Of a DNA stretch of 64,000 nucleotides, positions 61,384 through 64,000 are shown piece by piece (the first letter of the stretch is position 1; each line of letters begins with the position of its first letter). The position numbers were made by a program, and so were the translations under genes. The stretch is taken from contig CP036272.1 of NCBI GenBank assembly GCA_007745635.1, forward strand, positions 5,664,816-5,728,815, written 5' to 3'. Under the pieces are notes generated by a model. It was given only the letters and a program-made list of their open reading frames with translations, had not been told where the DNA came from and searched no databases. The DNA comes from Stieleria bergensis. Lineage in GTDB: Bacteria; Planctomycetota; Planctomycetia; Pirellulales; Pirellulaceae.

Positions 61384-64000
61384 ATGACGCAACGACGCGT
61401 AAACAGGGAACAAGCGCGCCGACGTTCACGTCGGCGTGGATGGATCGAAACGCTGGAGCCCCGTCGGGTGTTAGCCAGCGGTTTGGGCATGGAATGGGAT
61501 TCGGCACAAACGGGCAATCCGCAGCAGGACGTTGAAACCGATCCGCAGGCGCTGCGATTCTTTCATGGCCCACGAATGCCTGGCCGCCCCATCGCACCGG
61601 TCCAAGCGGTAACGCCGCTGCAATCTGAGCCCATTGATGAGGCGCATGACGATCATGATGATCCAGACAGTGACTTTCCGGCCGGCTCAGATGCGGGCGA
61701 TGATGAGACCATCGCACAAGGCCCGTTTTCAAACGATCAAACGTTCTTGCTGCACAGCCGGCCAGGAGCGAATCACACGATCTACCTGGACTTCGACGGC
61801 CACACTTCCAGCGGCACCTCTTGGAACAGCTTCTACAACGAAAGCACCATCGTTCACCCGAATTACTGGGGCGGCAGCGGAAACAACTTTAGCGACAGTC
61901 AGCTGACCTTGATCCAGCAAATCTGGCAAGTGGTCGCCGAAGACTTCGCCCCGTTTGAAGTGAACGTTACCACCGAAGAACCGGCTGATGTCAATGACCT
62001 GATCTACAACGACTCTGGCGATACACGCTGGGGAGCCCGCGCTGTGATGACGACCGATTCGTTTAGCAAGTGCGGCTGTGGTGGGCAGGCCTTTATCGGC
62101 GCCTTTGATGATCGGACCGATGAAGCCGCGTTCATCTACAACCGTGGCTTGGCAACCGGCAGTGAAACCGTTTCACACGAAGTGGGACACCTCCTGGGCC
62201 TGCACCATGATGGCCAAGGCAGCACAACCTATTACAACGGGCATGGCAGCGGCAGCACCAGCTGGGGGCCAATCCTGGGCGGTGCACTCAGCCGGCAGGT
62301 GACGCAGTGGAACAATGGGGATTATTACAACGCTTCAGAGACCGAAGACGACCTGTCCCTGATTGTCTCGACGGATAACTTTCCCTACTTGGCCGACGAT
62401 CACTCGAACACACGCACCGGGGCAACACAACTGGACGAAAGTGGGGGAACCTCTGCGACTCAGTTCGGCATCATCGAACGCAACACCGATGTGGATTGGT
62501 TCCAGTTCAGCACGTCCCTGGCAACGGTCTCGATTGATGTCGATGCGTTGGCCTACAAACCCAATCTAGATCTTTGGGCTGGACTGTACGACGACCAAGG
62601 CAACTTCATTGCAGAAGCGAATCCATCGAACGCACTGAACGCCCCTTTCGCCGACCTAAACTTGGCCGCAGGACAGTATTTCATTCGTGTTCAGGGCGTC
62701 GCCCGAAACATCACTTATGCCCCGGCCACCGACACGTTCAGCGAACCGTCACCAACCCCGTACAGCCAATCGAGCCCCCAGGGATACAGCGGTTACGGAT
62801 CGTTGGGTCAGTACGAAGTGAAAATCGCTGGCATCGCTGCAAGCAATCCAACCGTCTCGATCACCGCTACCAATGCGACCGTGTGGGAAGGCGCAGACGC
62901 GGTGTTCACGATCAGTTCCAGCGACGGCGGAAACACGGATGTGACCATTGAAATCGCAGCCGTTCGCCAGCAAACGCCCGGCCAGTCAGCACCGTTTTCG
63001 GCCAGTGGTGCTGACTTTAGTTCGCCAGTCAGTCAAGTCGTCAGCCTTTCGCAGGGCACGGCGGCAGTTCACCTGACTTCGCTTAAAGACGCACTCAACG
63101 AGCGAACTGAATCCTTCGCCGTTCGCATTGTCAGCGCGACCGGATATGACGTTGCCGATCGCGTTGCCTATGGAGAACTGCTCGAAGGTTCGGTGTTCTT
63201 CGAAATCGATGCTGAATCGACCAGCCTGAACGAAGGAGACGTTGAGAGTGGCGGCACGGCAACCCTGACCATCACTCGCAGCGGGACCACCACGCTGGCC
63301 CAAGACATCGACTGGGAGATCAGTTTCCCATCCAATGACGCGGCCGATGCCAATGACTTGAACAGTGATCTGACCGGAACCGTTTCGTTTGCCGCCAATC
63401 AGACAACGGCCAGCTTTGACGTTCCCATTGAAGGAGACCTGGTTGTCGAAGGCAACGAGACCTTCCTGGTCAGTTTACTGCCCTCCAGCAACGGCAACTA
63501 TGAAATCATTGCCAACCAAGGCAGCGCATCCATTGTCATCGTAGAAGATGAATCGATCATCAACACGGATGTCGGTGCTTCACTGCGACTCAGGCAGGTT
63601 GCCTTCAGTTCTGCAAACGGTGACAACTGGGCGTTTGATGACTTTGTCGTCACCAGCACCGATGTCAGCGACGACTTTGACCCCAATTTGGATCAGACCA
63701 AATGGGCATCCATCGAAAGCGGAATCGCTTCAGGGATCTTTCCCGAATCCCAGGGCAACGCTTTATTCTTTAATGCCGGCGGGGAACGGTTTGCAGAAAC
63801 GATCCCCCTTCGTCCGGCACCCGGAGCAACAGCCGACTTTTCGATCATCTTCGCCAGCCGGAACGGCGGCGGAATGAAGGGGACATCGGCAGGGGAAGAT
63901 GTCGTGTTGGAATACTCGATCGACGCGCAGCCCTGGACTCAGATTGCTCGGTATGACGAATCGGATTACACAACATGGACCAACGTTAGCCAGCCATTGC
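61384..64000 (+). CDS. exported metzincin-like protease with Calx-beta domains (partial, runs off the window)
   Basis: The reading frame is open from the ATG at 61384 to the last base (872 codons), so the gene is cut by the window edge. The N-terminus has a basic run and the planctomycete extracellular motif IETLEPRRVLAS (residues 26-37). A metzincin zinc site HEVGHLLGLHHD lies at residues 265-276 (HExxHxxGxxH with ligands 265, 269, 275). The catalytic region then reads SWGPILGGALSRQVTQW, where relatives normally show IMG at the Met-turn. A pre-peptidase-like domain (VDWFQFSTSLATVSIDVDAL) and at least two Calx-beta-type repeats (about residues 499-600 and 615-720) follow. The start has no other in-frame ATG nearby. 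It is probably secreted and cell-surface associated. Substrate unknown. Confidence 0.88.
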   Translation, partial: MTQRRVNREQARRRSRRRGWIETLEPRRVLASGLGMEWDSAQTGNPQQDVETDPQALRFFHGPRMPGRPIAPVQAVTPLQSEPIDEAHDDHDDPDSDFPAGSDAGDDETIAQGPFSNDQTFLLHSRPGANHTIYLDFDGHTSSGTSWNSFYNESTIVHPNYWGGSGNNFSDSQLTLIQQIWQVVAEDFAPFEVNVTTEEPADVNDLIYNDSGDTRWGARAVMTTDSFSKCGCGGQAFIGAFDDRTDEAAFIYNRGLATGSETVSHEVGHLLGLHHDGQGSTTYYNGHGSGSTSWGPILGGALSRQVTQWNNGDYYNASETEDDLSLIVSTDNFPYLADDHSNTRTGATQLDESGGTSATQFGIIERNTDVDWFQFSTSLATVSIDVDALAYKPNLDLWAGLYDDQGNFIAEANPSNALNAPFADLNLAAGQYFIRVQGVARNITYAPATDTFSEPSPTPYSQSSPQGYSGYGSLGQYEVKIAGIAASNPTVSITATNATVWEGADAVFTISSSDGGNTDVTIEIAAVRQQTPGQSAPFSASGADFSSPVSQVVSLSQGTAAVHLTSLKDALNERTESFAVRIVSATGYDVADRVAYGELLEGSVFFEIDAESTSLNEGDVESGGTATLTITRSGTTTLAQDIDWEISFPSNDAADANDLNSDLTGTVSFAANQTTASFDVPIEGDLVVEGNETFLVSLLPSSNGNYEIIANQGSASIVIVEDESIINTDVGASLRLRQVAFSSANGDNWAFDDFVVTSTDVSDDFDPNLDQTKWASIESGIASGIFPESQGNALFFNAGGERFAETIPLRPAPGATADFSIIFASRNGGGMKGTSAGEDVVLEYSIDAQPWTQIARYDESDYTTWTNVSQPL

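Overview
The window looks like a chromosomal segment of a marine planctomycete of the Pirellulaceae, probably Rhodopirellula or a close relative. This is inferred from gene content, not from a database match. Pointers are: the paired DUF1587/1592/1588/1585 cytochrome-like protein and DUF1552 protein, a PVC-type CxxCH heme protein, an iduronate-sulfatase-like enzyme, an exported protein with the planctomycete LEPR-type N-terminal motif, a PEP-CTERM protein, a tetrahydromethanopterin C1 island (fae plus a methylene-H4MPT dehydrogenase), a minimal Ser/Thr kinase, and mostly single genes on alternating strands rather than long operons.

Layout. 0-9 kb: RNase P RNA (minus strand, closed by a 15-bp P1 helix), an LRR lipoprotein, an unknown acidic protein, leuS, gyrB and a MazG-like pyrophosphatase. 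9-18 kb: a glycan island with two divergent GT9 paralogues, two FkbM methyltransferases, a sulfotransferase, a GT-A-like transferase, a fucosyltransferase-like GT11 and a GT2/galactosyltransferase. This set suggests a methylated, sulfated surface glycan. 18-25 kb: a cytoplasmic histidine kinase divergent from a ribose-type ABC importer (binding protein, double ATPase, oversized permease), then a YbgC-like thioesterase and a small zinc-ribbon protein. 25.5-26.7 kb: non-coding, with decayed repeat copies. 26.7-33.6 kb: the DUF1592/DUF1552 pair, shikimate kinase, an SGNH hydrolase and an SPFH protein. 33.6-38 kb: ATP-grasp protein, fae, methylene-H4MPT dehydrogenase and an RdgB-type ITPase. 38-42.4 kb: transglutaminase/DUF3488 protein coupled to a DUF58 protein. 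42.8-45.7 kb: L-2-hydroxyglutarate oxidase translationally coupled to an ABC ATPase and permease with no binding protein. 45.8-51.8 kb: kinase, sulfatase, LuxR-type regulator, Gfo/Idh/MocA oxidoreductase and PEP-CTERM protein. 52.4-55.8 kb: a primary-type sigma-70 factor and two TatA/B-type proteins. 56.4-64 kb: a beta-helix protein, the large CxxCH heme protein, and a metzincin/Calx-beta exported protein that runs off the right edge.

The pattern I find most unusual is the number of short tandem duplications (9-20 bp units, 2-4 copies) at gene boundaries. In two cases (kinase end near 46.69 kb, transglutaminase end near 38.06 kb) the duplicated unit contains the stop codon and is a multiple of three, giving back-to-back in-frame stops. 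I saw no CRISPR array, insertion sequence, prophage, tRNA or 5S/16S/23S gene.
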